From Dyella_B sp035503745 (GTDB taxonomy: Bacteria > Pseudomonadota > Gammaproteobacteria > Xanthomonadales > Rhodanobacteraceae), in the NCBI RefSeq assembly GCF_035503745.1, contig NZ_DATJTC010000036.1, positions 124,001-188,000 on the forward strand: 64,000 nt of DNA, read 5' to 3'. The position numbers and the translations under genes were made by a program. Shown here piece after piece: positions 42,251-51,757 of the stretch. Positions within the stretch are counted from its first letter, which is position 1. Each line of letters begins with the position of its first letter. The notes under the pieces are model-generated. The model did no database searches and was not told the origin of the DNA. It worked only from the letters and a program-made list of their open reading frames with translations.

Positions 42251-42914
42251 CTAGACGCGCCCCTCACTCGAAAGGGCACCAGAAGCCAACGGCACCCATA
42301 TACGCGCCAATGCTCCACGCGCGTCTTTGCGTGCGGTCAGCGTTACGCCGCCGTCGTGCGCTTCGGCAACCTGCCGAGTCAGGGCGAGGCCGATGCCGGA
42401 GCCGCCGGGTTTGGTGGTGAAGAGCGGCACGAACAGGTTATCGCTGGAAGACGGTCCGGGGCATCGTCTTCCACTTCGATCACGGCCCGCCCGTTGTCGT
42501 GGCACCAGCGCAGGCGTACGCCGCCATCGGGCAAGGTGGCTTCCACGTCCGCGCCGCCGCCTGCGCATTGCGCAGCGCATCCTCGGCCTGCGGATCGGAA
42601 AGCTGCATCAGTACCGTGCCGGGCTGCACCGGGGTGCCGGGCCACACCAGGATTTTCTCCACCTGGGCGGGCGTGGCAGCCGCCAGCCAACGGATTTCGC
42701 GCGGCACCAGCGTGCCGGTGGCGCGCACTTCGCGCAGCATGTCGCCCCGCTACACCGTGTCGATCCACAGGCTGCTGCGATCGGCCACGGGCAGCGCCGG
42801 ACCCAGCCGCCAAGCCAGCACGGCCAGCGCAGCCATGACCAGCGCACCGCCGCCCACGAAGAACCGAACGCGGCGACGCCTGCGGATGCCATACATAGGG
42901 TTTGCGATATCCAT
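42251..42914 (-). pseudogene. HlyD adaptor N-terminus fused to histidine kinase C-terminus
   Basis: From ATG 42914 the strand encodes MDIANPMYGIRRRRRVRFFV, a TM helix and ADRSSLWIDTV. A TAG follows at 42750-42752, then the same frame resumes with RGDMLREVRATGTLVPRE and TPVQPGTVLMQLSDPQAED, a HlyD-type adaptor. At about 42560 the homology switches to DGGVRLRWCHDNGRAVIEVEDD and, after a frameshift, FVPLFTTKPGGSGIGLALTRQ, the ATPase end of a sensor kinase. A deletion must have joined two genes of an efflux/two-component operon. Confidence 0.75.
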
Positions 42915-43295
42915 GTGCGCTGCATGGCAAGCGGCATGCCAGCCCTCGCGCAATAGAAAAACCTTGTGGATCAAGGCCCGGTGAAGACGGCGCACCAATG
43001 AGGCGGTGCCTCGCCGTCCGCGTCCGGATGGCCTCGTCCGCATCCGGACGCCGCGGCGCGACCGGGCGCGCCTGTACAACCTGCCAACGAGAAAAGCCGC
43101 ACACGGCGACTTATTGTCCGACTGGCTATGGGCCAACCCCGTGCCGACCGGCACAAGCGTCCCATTGTGCCGGCACGCGGGCTTTGAAGGGAAACGCCCG
43201 CCCGCTACCGGCATCGCAGGCCGCGATCGCATACACGCATTGCTACCATGGGATATGGTAGGACCTGTGCCATACAGGGGACCACGACGGATTCC
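42915..43295. repeat. Gap with strong palindrome upstream of the GGDEF gene
   Basis: No gene is supported. An 11-bp perfect inverted repeat GCGTCCGGATG/CATCCGGACGC lies at 43020-43051 with a 10-base loop. A smaller one, TACCAT...ATGGTA, lies at about 43245-43260, close to the likely promoter of the diguanylate cyclase gene. Confidence 0.5.
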
Positions 43296-44762
43296 ATGAT
43301 GCTGCTGCTCGCGATCGGTTTTATGTTGTTGCATGCATTGTGCGTCCTGCTGCTGCCGGCGCATGCGATCGCCGCATCGTATGTGTTCCTGCTGGCCGCG
43401 CCCCTGCTCGCCTTTGCCTGCGCGCTGCGGCGCGGCTTGATGGTGGGGTTGCACCATAGCCACGGCTGGAGCCTGATTGCGCTAAGCATGCTGCTGTGGA
43501 CGGCGGGCATGTTTACCAGCCTTTGCCAGGATCTGGTTTTTCGCAACCTCAACGTCGCCCCGGGCGCCACGATGCTGCTGTACACGCTATATGGCGTGCC
43601 CATTTCCTACGCGGTAGCGACTGTCGGCGTGGATTACCGTTCGGGCTTACAGCGCGGCATCGACGCCATTCTTGCCGTGTCGCTGGGTTACCTGTATTTC
43701 GTGCTGATGTTTTCGTGGACGACCTTGCAGGGCGTGTCGAGCCGGGAATCGGCGGAAATGATCGCCTTGATGTTCGACCTGGAAAACGCCTTTCTGGCGG
43801 CGATGACGACGATCCGGTTTTTCGCGGCCAACACGCCGAGGCTGCGCCACCTGTTCGGTGCATTGTCGGTGTTCACGTTGCTGTATGGCCTGGTCGCGGC
43901 GTACTACAACCATCATGTTGCGCTCGATGTAGCCCCGGACATCGGCACGGTGTACGACGTAGTGGTCGACGTGCCGTTCCTGGTCTTCATCATCGTAGCC
44001 TGGCGCATCCGGCAGCCACGTGCTCATACGCTCAACCCACCCGACGCGCTGGTGCGCTTCGTCCGCCTCGGCAGTCCACTGTTGCTGGCGCTGTCGGTGC
44101 TGACCGTCGCGCTGCTGGTGGTACGCCAGCGCTTCGCGCTTGGCGTTGCGGGCGTGGTCGCGGCCGCGCTCGGCTATGGGCTGCGCAGCATTCTCAGCCA
44201 GGTTTCCCAGGTCGAGGCGGCAGACCGGCTGCGCAACGACCAAACGTTGCTGGCCGAACTGGCGCTGCACGACGGCCTCACCGGCATATCCAATCGACGC
44301 GCCTTCGAAGAAGCGATTGAGCGCGAGTGGCGCCTGGCATCGCGCACGCAGCAGGCGATGTCGCTGTTGCTGATCGACGTGGACATGTTCAAGCAATACA
44401 ACGATCGCTACGGGCACCTGGCCGGCGATGCGTGCCTGCGCGACGTGGCAGCGATCCTCACCCAGGCCGTGCAACGGCCATCGGATCTGCTTGCACGCTA
44501 CGGCGGCGAGGAATTCGTGCTGATTCTTCCCGCCACACCGCTGGCCGGCGCCACGGATGTGGCCGAACGTCTTTGCGACCTGGTGCGCCAGCAGAATCTG
44601 CACCATGACGACAGCCCGGTCGGGCACGTCACCATCAGCATCGGCGTGGCCAGCATTGTGCCTGCGCAAGGCGTGCTGTCGGATGAACTGGTCGCTGCCG
44701 CCGACCGCGCGCTTTACGAGGCCAAGCGCAAGGGCCGCAATCGATTTGAAGCGGCTACGTGA
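43296..44762 (+). CDS. Membrane-bound diguanylate cyclase (GGDEF)
   Basis: The 488-residue protein has seven or more N-terminal TM helices (residues 5-310) and a C-terminal GGDEF domain: DGLTGISNRRAFEE, LLLIDVDMFKQYNDRYGHLAGD and the active-site loop RYGGEEF near residue 408. It should synthesise c-di-GMP from two GTP. No clear RxxD inhibitory site precedes the loop. It is adjacent and convergent to the pga operon, whose polymer synthesis is c-di-GMP dependent in other bacteria. ATG 43296 opens the first TM. Confidence 0.92.
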   Translation: MMLLLAIGFMLLHALCVLLLPAHAIAASYVFLLAAPLLAFACALRRGLMVGLHHSHGWSLIALSMLLWTAGMFTSLCQDLVFRNLNVAPGATMLLYTLYGVPISYAVATVGVDYRSGLQRGIDAILAVSLGYLYFVLMFSWTTLQGVSSRESAEMIALMFDLENAFLAAMTTIRFFAANTPRLRHLFGALSVFTLLYGLVAAYYNHHVALDVAPDIGTVYDVVVDVPFLVFIIVAWRIRQPRAHTLNPPDALVRFVRLGSPLLLALSVLTVALLVVRQRFALGVAGVVAAALGYGLRSILSQVSQVEAADRLRNDQTLLAELALHDGLTGISNRRAFEEAIEREWRLASRTQQAMSLLLIDVDMFKQYNDRYGHLAGDACLRDVAAILTQAVQRPSDLLARYGGEEFVLILPATPLAGATDVAERLCDLVRQQNLHHDDSPVGHVTISIGVASIVPAQGVLSDELVAAADRALYEAKRKGRNRFEAAT

Positions 44763-44917
44763 GCCATCTAAACGAACAGCGCGCGGCCATCGAAGCCCGG
44801 CTGGACCGACTGCAGCGATCGTCGAAAAAAACACCCCTATCGTGCCCCGCGACTTCGTCGCGGACATCGGCGCACTTTCTTGTTGACCCGGCGCTGACCT
44901 GTGCCAACGCCGGGACA

Positions 44918-45364
44918 CTATGAGGCGTCAGCCTTCAAGAACATGCCGCCCTGTTCGTCGAAATGAATGATCGAACGGCGGCTTGCGCGCAGGTGCCGCG
45001 CGGTATCGACTGACGCTTCCAGCACCGGCGCCATCTCCTGGATATCGATCACCCGGTTGGCGTGGCGCCGCTGCCTGCCTGCAAAACGCATGCGGTTGTA
45101 GAACGCCCAGGCGCCGAGCGAAAACGCGCACACGCAGCCCACGCTCAACACCATGTCCAGGTTCTGCGCGGCCTGGAACGGATGATCCAGCCCTAGCTTG
45201 ACGTAGATGTCCTGCAGTCCGAGCAGCCATGCAATCAGAGTCAGCAGCGGCAGCCACAACGACACCCACAAGGTCCACGCGATCATGGTGATGAGTGCGG
45301 ACGTCGCGCGCTGCAGCGGTTTTTGCCGCTCCGGGCGATTGATGATCAGCGGTTCGGCTTTCAT
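44918..45364 (-). CDS. pgaD: Poly-N-acetylglucosamine synthesis protein PgaD
   Basis: The 148-residue protein has two TM helices (ITMIAWTLWVSLWLPLLTLIAWLLG and MVLSVGCVCAFSLGAWAFY) and a basic cytoplasmic tail, as in PgaD, the partner of the PgaC synthase that binds c-di-GMP with it. The start overlaps the pgaC stop (ATGA). The family is short and variable, and context is strong. Confidence 0.88.
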   Translation of the reverse strand: MKAEPLIINRPERQKPLQRATSALITMIAWTLWVSLWLPLLTLIAWLLGLQDIYVKLGLDHPFQAAQNLDMVLSVGCVCAFSLGAWAFYNRMRFAGRQRRHANRVIDIQEMAPVLEASVDTARHLRASRRSIIHFDEQGGMFLKADAS

Positions 45365-46611
45365 CGGACACCTCTGTCGGGACTGGTCCATACCGCGCGC
45401 GTGCCCTTGCGCTTGAACAAGGCCTTGGGAAACGCGACGATGGACGTGGTGGTGGTGATCATCCAATAGGCGATCGGGTACCAGATCATCCAGTAGTAAT
45501 TGCGGCCGATGCGCTTCTCGTAGCGCCGGTCGATCAGCAGGCTCACCAGGAACTGCAACATGCACACGATGCCAAGCACCACGCCGTTCCACTGCGGGAA
45601 CAACGTCGGAACGCGCATTGAGGCGGGCAAGTCGATCACGTAGCCAAGCAGCCACAGCAGAACGATGATGGCCATGTCCAGCGACCACACCAGGCTTACC
45701 AGGTATTCCAGCGCCACCAGCCACATGCGCCGCTGGCGCCATGACAAAAGCTTGGTCCCGTAGCGCAGCAGCACTTCGGACCCGCCCTGCGCCCAGCGCA
45801 GGCGCTGCTTCCATAGACCGCGCAGCGTTTCGGGCATCAGAATCCAGCACAGGGCGTTGGGCTCGTAGCGAATTTCCCAATGCCGCATCTGCAGACGCCA
45901 GCTCACGTCGATGTCTTCGGTCACCATGTCGGTATTCCAATAACCGACATCGTGCAGCGCGACCTTGCGAAATGCGGCGATCACGCCCGACACGGTGAAG
46001 ATGCGTCCGTACACGCGCTGCGCACGCTTGATCAGGCCAATGATGGAAGAGAACTCGCCCACCTGCAGCTTGCCCAGCAAGGTCGAGCGGTTGCGGATGC
46101 GCGGATTGCCGGTGACCGCGCCCACGCGCGCGCCGCCCAGCAGGTGCACCATCAGCCAATGCGTGGCGTAGCGATCCAGCACTGCGTCGCCATCCACGCA
46201 AACCAGGTATTCGCCTTTCGCCGCCAGCGTCGCGGCGCGCAGCCCCATCGCCTTGCCCTGGTTGCTGGCCAGGTGCAGTACGCGCAGTTGCGGGTACTCC
46301 TTCATCAACTGGTCCAGTTGCTCGCCGGTGTCGTCCTTGGAACCGTCGTTGACGGCGATGATCTCGAAATCGGGCCAGGTCTGTTCGGCCAGGTGCGCGA
46401 TGGTTTCGCGCACCTGTTCGCCCTCGTTATGGCAGGGCACGATCAGCGACACCAGCGGATAGGAGGGCAACGCCGGCGGTTTCAGGCGCGAAGGCTCGGT
46501 GCGCTCCCAGCGCAGGAAATAGATCAGGCCGCCGCTCATCCAGATCAGCGACATCGCCAACGGATAGAAGAAGGCGAATTCGAGCAATGAATGGACCAGT
46601 TCGCCGTTCAT
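45361..46611 (-). CDS. pgaC: Poly-beta-1,6-N-acetylglucosamine synthase PgaC
   Basis: The 416-residue GT2-family synthase has one N-terminal TM, the substrate motifs SLIVPCHNEGE near residue 55, VNDGSKDDT, VCVDGDAVLD near 140 and TEDIDVSWRL near 231, the processivity motif QRLRWAQGG near 269, and C-terminal TM helices. It polymerises UDP-GlcNAc into PNAG across the inner membrane. ATG 46611 overlaps the pgaB stop. Confidence 0.95.
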   Translation of the reverse strand: MNGELVHSLLEFAFFYPLAMSLIWMSGGLIYFLRWERTEPSRLKPPALPSYPLVSLIVPCHNEGEQVRETIAHLAEQTWPDFEIIAVNDGSKDDTGEQLDQLMKEYPQLRVLHLASNQGKAMGLRAATLAAKGEYLVCVDGDAVLDRYATHWLMVHLLGGARVGAVTGNPRIRNRSTLLGKLQVGEFSSIIGLIKRAQRVYGRIFTVSGVIAAFRKVALHDVGYWNTDMVTEDIDVSWRLQMRHWEIRYEPNALCWILMPETLRGLWKQRLRWAQGGSEVLLRYGTKLLSWRQRRMWLVALEYLVSLVWSLDMAIIVLLWLLGYVIDLPASMRVPTLFPQWNGVVLGIVCMLQFLVSLLIDRRYEKRIGRNYYWMIWYPIAYWMITTTTSIVAFPKALFKRKGTRAVWTSPDRGVR

Positions 46612-48482
46612 CGCGCCGGCTCCGGGTAGGGATAATCGGCGATCGAGATGGACGGCCGGATACGCTCCAACTGCGGCTGATTGCGGATGAAATCGTCCGG
46701 GTAGTAGCCAAGGTGCCGCACACCCGCGGCCTGCAGCAGGCGGATGCGCTCGCTCATCTGCGTCTCGCCGATCGGCTGGTTGGTGCGCCAATCGTGCGTG
46801 GCCAATTCAAACAGCGTGTGATCCAGCGCATGCGGCGTGGACGCCACGCACTGCACCAGCTTGCGATACCAGCCGGCGGTATCGGCCTGCTTGTCCAGTT
46901 GCGGCATCGCCATCACGGCGGTCAGGTCGTAACCGGCGAGGAACGCGGGAAGGCTTTGCGCGAACCATGCTTGCGAAGCAGGATCGAGAATCGGCCGCGC
47001 ATAGATATTGCGCACCGTCTTCAGCTGTGGACGCCACTTGCGTGCGCGATCGGCCAACGCATGGGTGAAATCGATCAGGGCCTGGGTTTTCTGCGCCGGA
47101 GTCATGCCCGACCACGGACCGAGGTTGTCGGTGTCGCGCAGATAGGCATCGTCGGAAAACAACAGGCCCGCCTCGTCGGCGTGCATGGCAAGGTCTTCGT
47201 AGACGTCGCCGATCATTTGCCGCACACGCGGGTCCCACGGCGCCAGCCGGTAGTGATCGCCGCCGGGCTTGGGCTCGCCGGCCAGCGAAGGCAGGTTCGG
47301 CGCATCGGGAAAACGGAACGCCAGCACCGGCATCCAGGCATACACCCTTACGCCCGCGCGCGTGCGCAGCTGCCATGCCACGCGCGAAAACAAATCCGCA
47401 CGCATCGGCAGATGGCGATTGGGGAAGTACACCGCTTCGGCCACACCGTCGCCCTTGGGGTCGGCGTAGGCCTGCAGCCACACCACCGTAGGCTGCAGGC
47501 GCTTGATGCGATCAAGCAGCTGGGACAGGTTGCGTTCCTGCTGCGCGGGATTGGGATCGTAGACATAATCCAGATCGACCTGCACCGCGCGTACCGCATC
47601 GATGCGCGATTGATGGCGCATCAGCCAGCCCAGGCGGTTGGGATAGATGTTGCCGCTGACCAGCAGGCGCGGAATGGTACTGTCCAGTTGCACGTCCGGC
47701 AGCGAATCGCCCAGGCTGAAGGACAGCGTCAGGCCCTCGCTGGCGGCCACCCGCACGGCCGTATCGTTGTAGGCGCCGTACGGCCACACGATCGCACGCG
47801 GGCGGTGTCCGGTTTCTTTTTCGATTTCCTCGGCGCTGTGGTGAAAATCGTCCCGCAGGCGCTGCACGTAAGCGGCCTTTGTTTCATAGGTGCCCGACGT
47901 TTTGTTGTAGCGCAACGTCACCACCGCGGGCATGACATTGCCTTGCGGATTGCCCGGTATGCCCAGATGCTGCTGCCAGGTATGCGAGGCAAATTCCACC
48001 AACCCCGATTTCTGGATCTCACGCACCTGGTCCCAGGTGAGGAAACAGTCGCGCGAGCATTGCTCGCCGTTGTAGGCCATGGTCTGGCCCTTGGGCATAT
48101 CCATCCACGAGCCGACCAGCGCGGAGACCGCGGGATAGTTGTACGCGCGCAACAGCGGATACACGCGCGTGTAGAAGCTTTCCAGGCCGTCGTCGAAGGT
48201 AAGCAGCACGGCGTGATCGGGTAGCGCCGGGCCTCCCTTGGAGGCCTGCACCACGTCCTGCAGGCTGACCACGTGATAGCCGTTGGCCTTGAGCCAGTCG
48301 AAATGTGCGATCAAGTGATCGGTGCTGATGGCGTCTGGATCCCGATCGCCTTGTGCACCCACGTCGTCGCGCACGTCATGGTAGGTGAGCACGATGAAAG
48401 CAGGCTTGGCCGGCGCCTTGGTTTGCGCAAAGGCCAGATGCGTCACTGCGAGCAGGATCAGGGCGAGGAAGATGCGGCGCAT
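46608..48482 (-). CDS. pgaB: Poly-N-acetylglucosamine N-deacetylase PgaB
   Basis: The 624-residue periplasmic protein has an N-terminal polysaccharide deacetylase domain (VLTYHDVRDD, LLTFDDGLESFY, ASHTWQQH with metal-binding His) and a C-terminal PNAG hydrolase-like domain (QVDLDYVYDP, GLLFSDDAYL). The signal peptide ends LAFAQ and lacks a lipobox Cys, unlike E. coli PgaB, so it may be soluble. It partly deacetylates the polymer for export. Confidence 0.94.
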   Translation of the reverse strand: MRRIFLALILLAVTHLAFAQTKAPAKPAFIVLTYHDVRDDVGAQGDRDPDAISTDHLIAHFDWLKANGYHVVSLQDVVQASKGGPALPDHAVLLTFDDGLESFYTRVYPLLRAYNYPAVSALVGSWMDMPKGQTMAYNGEQCSRDCFLTWDQVREIQKSGLVEFASHTWQQHLGIPGNPQGNVMPAVVTLRYNKTSGTYETKAAYVQRLRDDFHHSAEEIEKETGHRPRAIVWPYGAYNDTAVRVAASEGLTLSFSLGDSLPDVQLDSTIPRLLVSGNIYPNRLGWLMRHQSRIDAVRAVQVDLDYVYDPNPAQQERNLSQLLDRIKRLQPTVVWLQAYADPKGDGVAEAVYFPNRHLPMRADLFSRVAWQLRTRAGVRVYAWMPVLAFRFPDAPNLPSLAGEPKPGGDHYRLAPWDPRVRQMIGDVYEDLAMHADEAGLLFSDDAYLRDTDNLGPWSGMTPAQKTQALIDFTHALADRARKWRPQLKTVRNIYARPILDPASQAWFAQSLPAFLAGYDLTAVMAMPQLDKQADTAGWYRKLVQCVASTPHALDHTLFELATHDWRTNQPIGETQMSERIRLLQAAGVRHLGYYPDDFIRNQPQLERIRPSISIADYPYPEPAR

Positions 48483-48484
48483 GG

Positions 48485-50560
48485 TCACTCTCCCCAATGC
48501 ATGCTGACGTCGAGCACGAGACGCGATTCGTGCCGGCCGTCGTAAGGTTGGTAATGCCAGCCCAGGCCCCAGCCAAAACGCAAGCCCGCCTTGGGTTGGA
48601 AAATTTGTCCGTAGCGCGCGCTGAGCATCAGGCCGGTCGCATAGTTGCGTTCGGCGTATTCGCCCACGGCGAGATCGACGCGTTCGGTCCAGCTACGTTG
48701 GTCATACTGGCTCAGCACGTTCTGCAAGGTGCTGGTGAGCGCGTAGGAGCGGTCCTGGGAAGGGTTGAAGTAAGGACGATCGGTTTCGCTGTTGTGTGAA
48801 CCGCCGATCTCCACACCGCCGTCCCAGCTGAGATTGACCCCGGTGTGCAAACGCTGCGTGAAGTCCGCCAGCCAGCCTTCGCGCAGGTTGCCGTCGCTGA
48901 AGCGGTCGCGATACACCGCCAGGCGCGCGGCGGTGAGTTCGCTCATCCGCCATTGCACGGCGTTGCTGAAGGTGTTGCCGGTGATGCCGTAGTACTGCGC
49001 GCGCAGCGGCACGTCGTTGCCGGCACTGCTCCAATCGGCCGACCACGACCATTGATCGCTGATCGCCCAGCTGAAGCCCGCCTCCACCGCCGTGCGATGC
49101 ACGAAGCTGTCGGCGGAAGGCAGCGCCTGCAGGTAGAACTGGATGGCGTGGAAATAACCCTGCAGGCCCAGGCCTGCCCGCTCGCGCGCGACATTGCCTT
49201 CCGGCAGGCCGGCGGTGGCGTATTGGGCGAGCGCGAGCACGCGCCAGTGGTCGTCGAGCAAGGGGCTGGCCAGGCTGGCCTGGGTTTCCTGGTCGCGATC
49301 GCCGTAGTCGGGGCTGTTGCCGCGGCCGTTGTCGTGCGTGAGATCGAACTGCCAGCCGGTGGCGCGATCCCATTCCGCCTGGGCATCCTGCACGCGGCCG
49401 CTGCGGCCGGCTTCCTGCTGCGCTTGGGCGAGATCGGCCTGTGCGGCGGCGTAGTCGTACAACGTGCGGTGCGCTTCGGATTCATTCAACGCGGCGTTGG
49501 CGTCGCGTTCGTCGACGGTGTCGGCGATCTTCAAGGTATCCAGCGCGCGGCGCGGCCAGCCGCGTGCGAGTTCGGCCATCGCCAGGTCGCGGCGGATATC
49601 GGCATTGCCCGGCGCTTGGGCGCTCATCGCGGCCAGTTGCCGGTAAGCGTCCTTCAACAAGCCCACGTCCTGGCGGATCGCCGCGGCATTGGTGTCGGCA
49701 TCGACCTTGCGCGGGTTCTGCCTGGGGCCACGGACGTTGCGCAGGCGCAGCCAGCGCGGCTCGCTGGCGGCCACGGCGTCGATGGTCTTCAACGCATCGC
49801 GCGTGCGGCCGGCGGCCAGGTAAGCCGAAGCCAGGCCGATGCGCGGATCGATCTCGGTGGGATCGTACGGGCCCGGATCGCGACGGATGCTGTCCTCATA
49901 CAGGGCAATCGCTTCGTTGGGGCGATGCTTTTGCATCATCGCGTCGGCCACCGCCTGCTCCGCATACGCGGGCAGTTGCACCCCTTGCTTCTTCATCGGC
50001 TCGTACAGCGCCAGCACCTCGCCGGCACGGTCGGCCTGATCGAGCACGGTAAGCATGTCCATCCGCGCGCGCTGGCGGATGTCGGCGGGTGCGCTGGCAT
50101 CGTTGGCCAGCCGCGCGATGTCGGCGGCGGCCTTGTCGGCCTCGGCGTAGGGGTGATGCGGATCGGCGGGCTCGCCGCGTGCCCAGCGCACCTGGTGGGC
50201 GTAGTAGTCGGCGCGGATGCGCATGCGCGCGGCCGGATCGGGCAAGGCCGACGCCAGCTCGTTGGCGCGGGCGGATGCCCCCAGTTCGGCCAGCAGTTGC
50301 ACATTGAGTTCGCGCGCAGCCTGGTTGTCGGGCCAGCGTGCCAGCACTTGCTGGCAATGGGCCAGCGCATCCACCCGTTGCCCCGCCGCGCGTTCCGTGC
50401 GGGCCAGCGCCAGCAGGGTCGCCGCGTCGCCGGCCGCCGGGGCGCCAGACTGCGCCCAGACGCATTCGCCGGCGCCATAGAGCGACAGCAACACGCAGAA
50501 GGCCGTTTTTGCGCGGCGCAGGGACAGGGTCTTCCTGATGGTTGCGTTTTCCATGGACAT
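48485..50560 (-). CDS. pgaA: PNAG export outer membrane protein PgaA
   Basis: The protein (about 691 residues) has a signal peptide (FCVLLSLYGAGECVWAQ), TPR-type repeats (ARTERAAGQRVDALAHCQQVLARWP; later ALKTIDAVAASEPRWLRLRNVRG) and a C-terminal beta-barrel ending VLDVSMHWGE. This matches PgaA, the porin through which PNAG leaves the cell. The first ATG at 50560 (MSMEN) is chosen; a longer frame opens at 50653. It is the first gene of pgaABCD. Confidence 0.93.
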   Translation of the reverse strand: MSMENATIRKTLSLRRAKTAFCVLLSLYGAGECVWAQSGAPAAGDAATLLALARTERAAGQRVDALAHCQQVLARWPDNQAARELNVQLLAELGASARANELASALPDPAARMRIRADYYAHQVRWARGEPADPHHPYAEADKAAADIARLANDASAPADIRQRARMDMLTVLDQADRAGEVLALYEPMKKQGVQLPAYAEQAVADAMMQKHRPNEAIALYEDSIRRDPGPYDPTEIDPRIGLASAYLAAGRTRDALKTIDAVAASEPRWLRLRNVRGPRQNPRKVDADTNAAAIRQDVGLLKDAYRQLAAMSAQAPGNADIRRDLAMAELARGWPRRALDTLKIADTVDERDANAALNESEAHRTLYDYAAAQADLAQAQQEAGRSGRVQDAQAEWDRATGWQFDLTHDNGRGNSPDYGDRDQETQASLASPLLDDHWRVLALAQYATAGLPEGNVARERAGLGLQGYFHAIQFYLQALPSADSFVHRTAVEAGFSWAISDQWSWSADWSSAGNDVPLRAQYYGITGNTFSNAVQWRMSELTAARLAVYRDRFSDGNLREGWLADFTQRLHTGVNLSWDGGVEIGGSHNSETDRPYFNPSQDRSYALTSTLQNVLSQYDQRSWTERVDLAVGEYAERNYATGLMLSARYGQIFQPKAGLRFGWGLGWHYQPYDGRHESRLVLDVSMHWGE

Positions 50561-50700
50561 GCGTAGACCTGCACCACCCGATGCAATCGTTGGTTTGCTG
50601 TGTTTCCCCGCGCCTGGCAGAGGTGAGGCGGCCACGGGGCCGGAATGCATCACCAGGTGCCTAGGCTATGTGCCGAGAATTACGCAAGATTTAGGCCATC

Positions 50701-50716
50701 TGTGATGCAGTTCACA
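50701..50716. promoter_or_regulatory. Perfect CRP/Clp-type box upstream of pgaABCD
   Basis: TGTGA-tgcagt-TCACA is an exact match to the CRP-family consensus TGTGA-N6-TCACA, about 140 bp before the pgaA start. In Xanthomonas the homologue Clp binds this consensus and loses DNA binding when c-di-GMP is present, so it could link the polymer operon to c-di-GMP. Confidence 0.6.
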
Positions 50717-51082
50717 TTTTTGCCCTGGATGACCCATCGAACCCTGCCGCGTCCCGGCCGAAAGCCGCTTGCCGTCGTATCCACGCGCGACCGGCCGTGC
50801 TTGGCGGCTCGCATCCCGGCGCTTGCTTATGCGCGCGGCCACCCGCCAACCCAGCCTGGATTGACCGGCACGTCGGGTCGGGTGCCCGTGCGCGTCCGAT
50901 TGCGACCAACAGCGCGCGATCGCACCGGCCCAGCCAATCTATCGATGGCCCGCCAGGGAAGCCCTCAGAAGATTCCTATTCGCCGGCACGGATGCGCAAC
51001 GGCAGCCGGCGCGAGGTTCAACAAGCCCGATGGCGAAGAACGCACCGTGACGCTCTTCCCCGCACGATCAGGCGTCGGCCCG
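50717..51082. other. Gene-free stretch between the pga operon and lspA
   Basis: No supported gene in these 366 bases. Reading frames here lack recognisable motifs and start signals. Confidence 0.4.
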
Positions 51083-51607
51083 TCAGGCCGTCTTGTCCTG
51101 GGCCGGGTGGCGCAAGCCGAACAGGATCAGCAGCACCGCCCCCACGCAGATGCCACTGTCGGCCACGTTGAAGGTGGGGTAATACCAGTCGCGGTAGTAG
51201 ACCTGGATGAAATCGGTGACCTGCGAGGCATGCAGGCGATCGATCAGGTTACCCAGCGCGCCGCCGATCACCAGCGCCAGCGGCAATGCCGTGCGCCATT
51301 CGCGGCGGGCGGTGCGGGCCAGCCACACCACCAGCGCAACGCTGATGACCAGTGCCAGCACGACAAAGAACCAGCGCTGCCAGCCGCTGCCCTGGGCCAG
51401 GAAACTGAATGCGGCACCGGTATTGAACGCCAGCGTCCAGTTGAGGAAACCCGGAATCACCGGATGCGGCGTGCCGGCCGGCTGCAGCGCGGACAGTGCC
51501 CAGATCTTGCTGAGCTGGTCCAGTGCGATGAGCAGTGCGGACACCAGCAACCATGGCAGTGCGTGGGGTTGGCGTGCCGAGCGGTTCATGAGCGAGTGGG
51601 TAGCCAT
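51083..51607 (-). CDS. lspA: Lipoprotein signal peptidase II
   Basis: The 174-residue aspartyl peptidase has four TM helices and the two catalytic Asp motifs: GNLIDRLHASQVTDF near residue 122 and FNVADSGICVG near 148. NTGAAFSFL near residue 60 is also conserved. It removes signal peptides from diacylglyceryl-modified prolipoproteins such as those encoded elsewhere in this window. ATG 51607 is used; 51589 is an alternative. The ribF-ileS-lspA order is classical. Confidence 0.95.
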   Translation of the reverse strand: MATHSLMNRSARQPHALPWLLVSALLIALDQLSKIWALSALQPAGTPHPVIPGFLNWTLAFNTGAAFSFLAQGSGWQRWFFVVLALVISVALVVWLARTARREWRTALPLALVIGGALGNLIDRLHASQVTDFIQVYYRDWYYPTFNVADSGICVGAVLLILFGLRHPAQDKTA

Positions 51608-51624
51608 GGATTTTCTTTGCTTCC

Positions 51625-51745
51625 TGTCCCCTCCGGGGAGAGGACTGCGGTGAAGGGACAATCTTGCGGTGAGGTTCCATCGCGGCCTGAGGCAACAGTG
51701 GTCCCTCGCCCCAACCCTCTCCCCCGGAAGGGAGAGGGAGCACGT
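51625..51745. repeat. GC-rich REP-like doublet between lspA and ileS
   Basis: CCCCTCCGGGGAGAGG at about 51629 and, inverted, CCAACCCTCTCCCCCGGAAGG at about 51714 form an imperfect inverted pair. They share the CTCCGGGGAGAGG core with the repeats near 57613 and 58376. The pair lies in the lspA-ileS gap and could form a large stem-loop in the transcript. Confidence 0.65.
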
Positions 51746-51757
51746 TGAGGCAAGTTT

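Noticed and set aside
46587..50566. Long plus-strand frames opposite pgaB and pgaA
   Set aside because: Both are antisense to well-supported pga genes and show only shadow-type composition.
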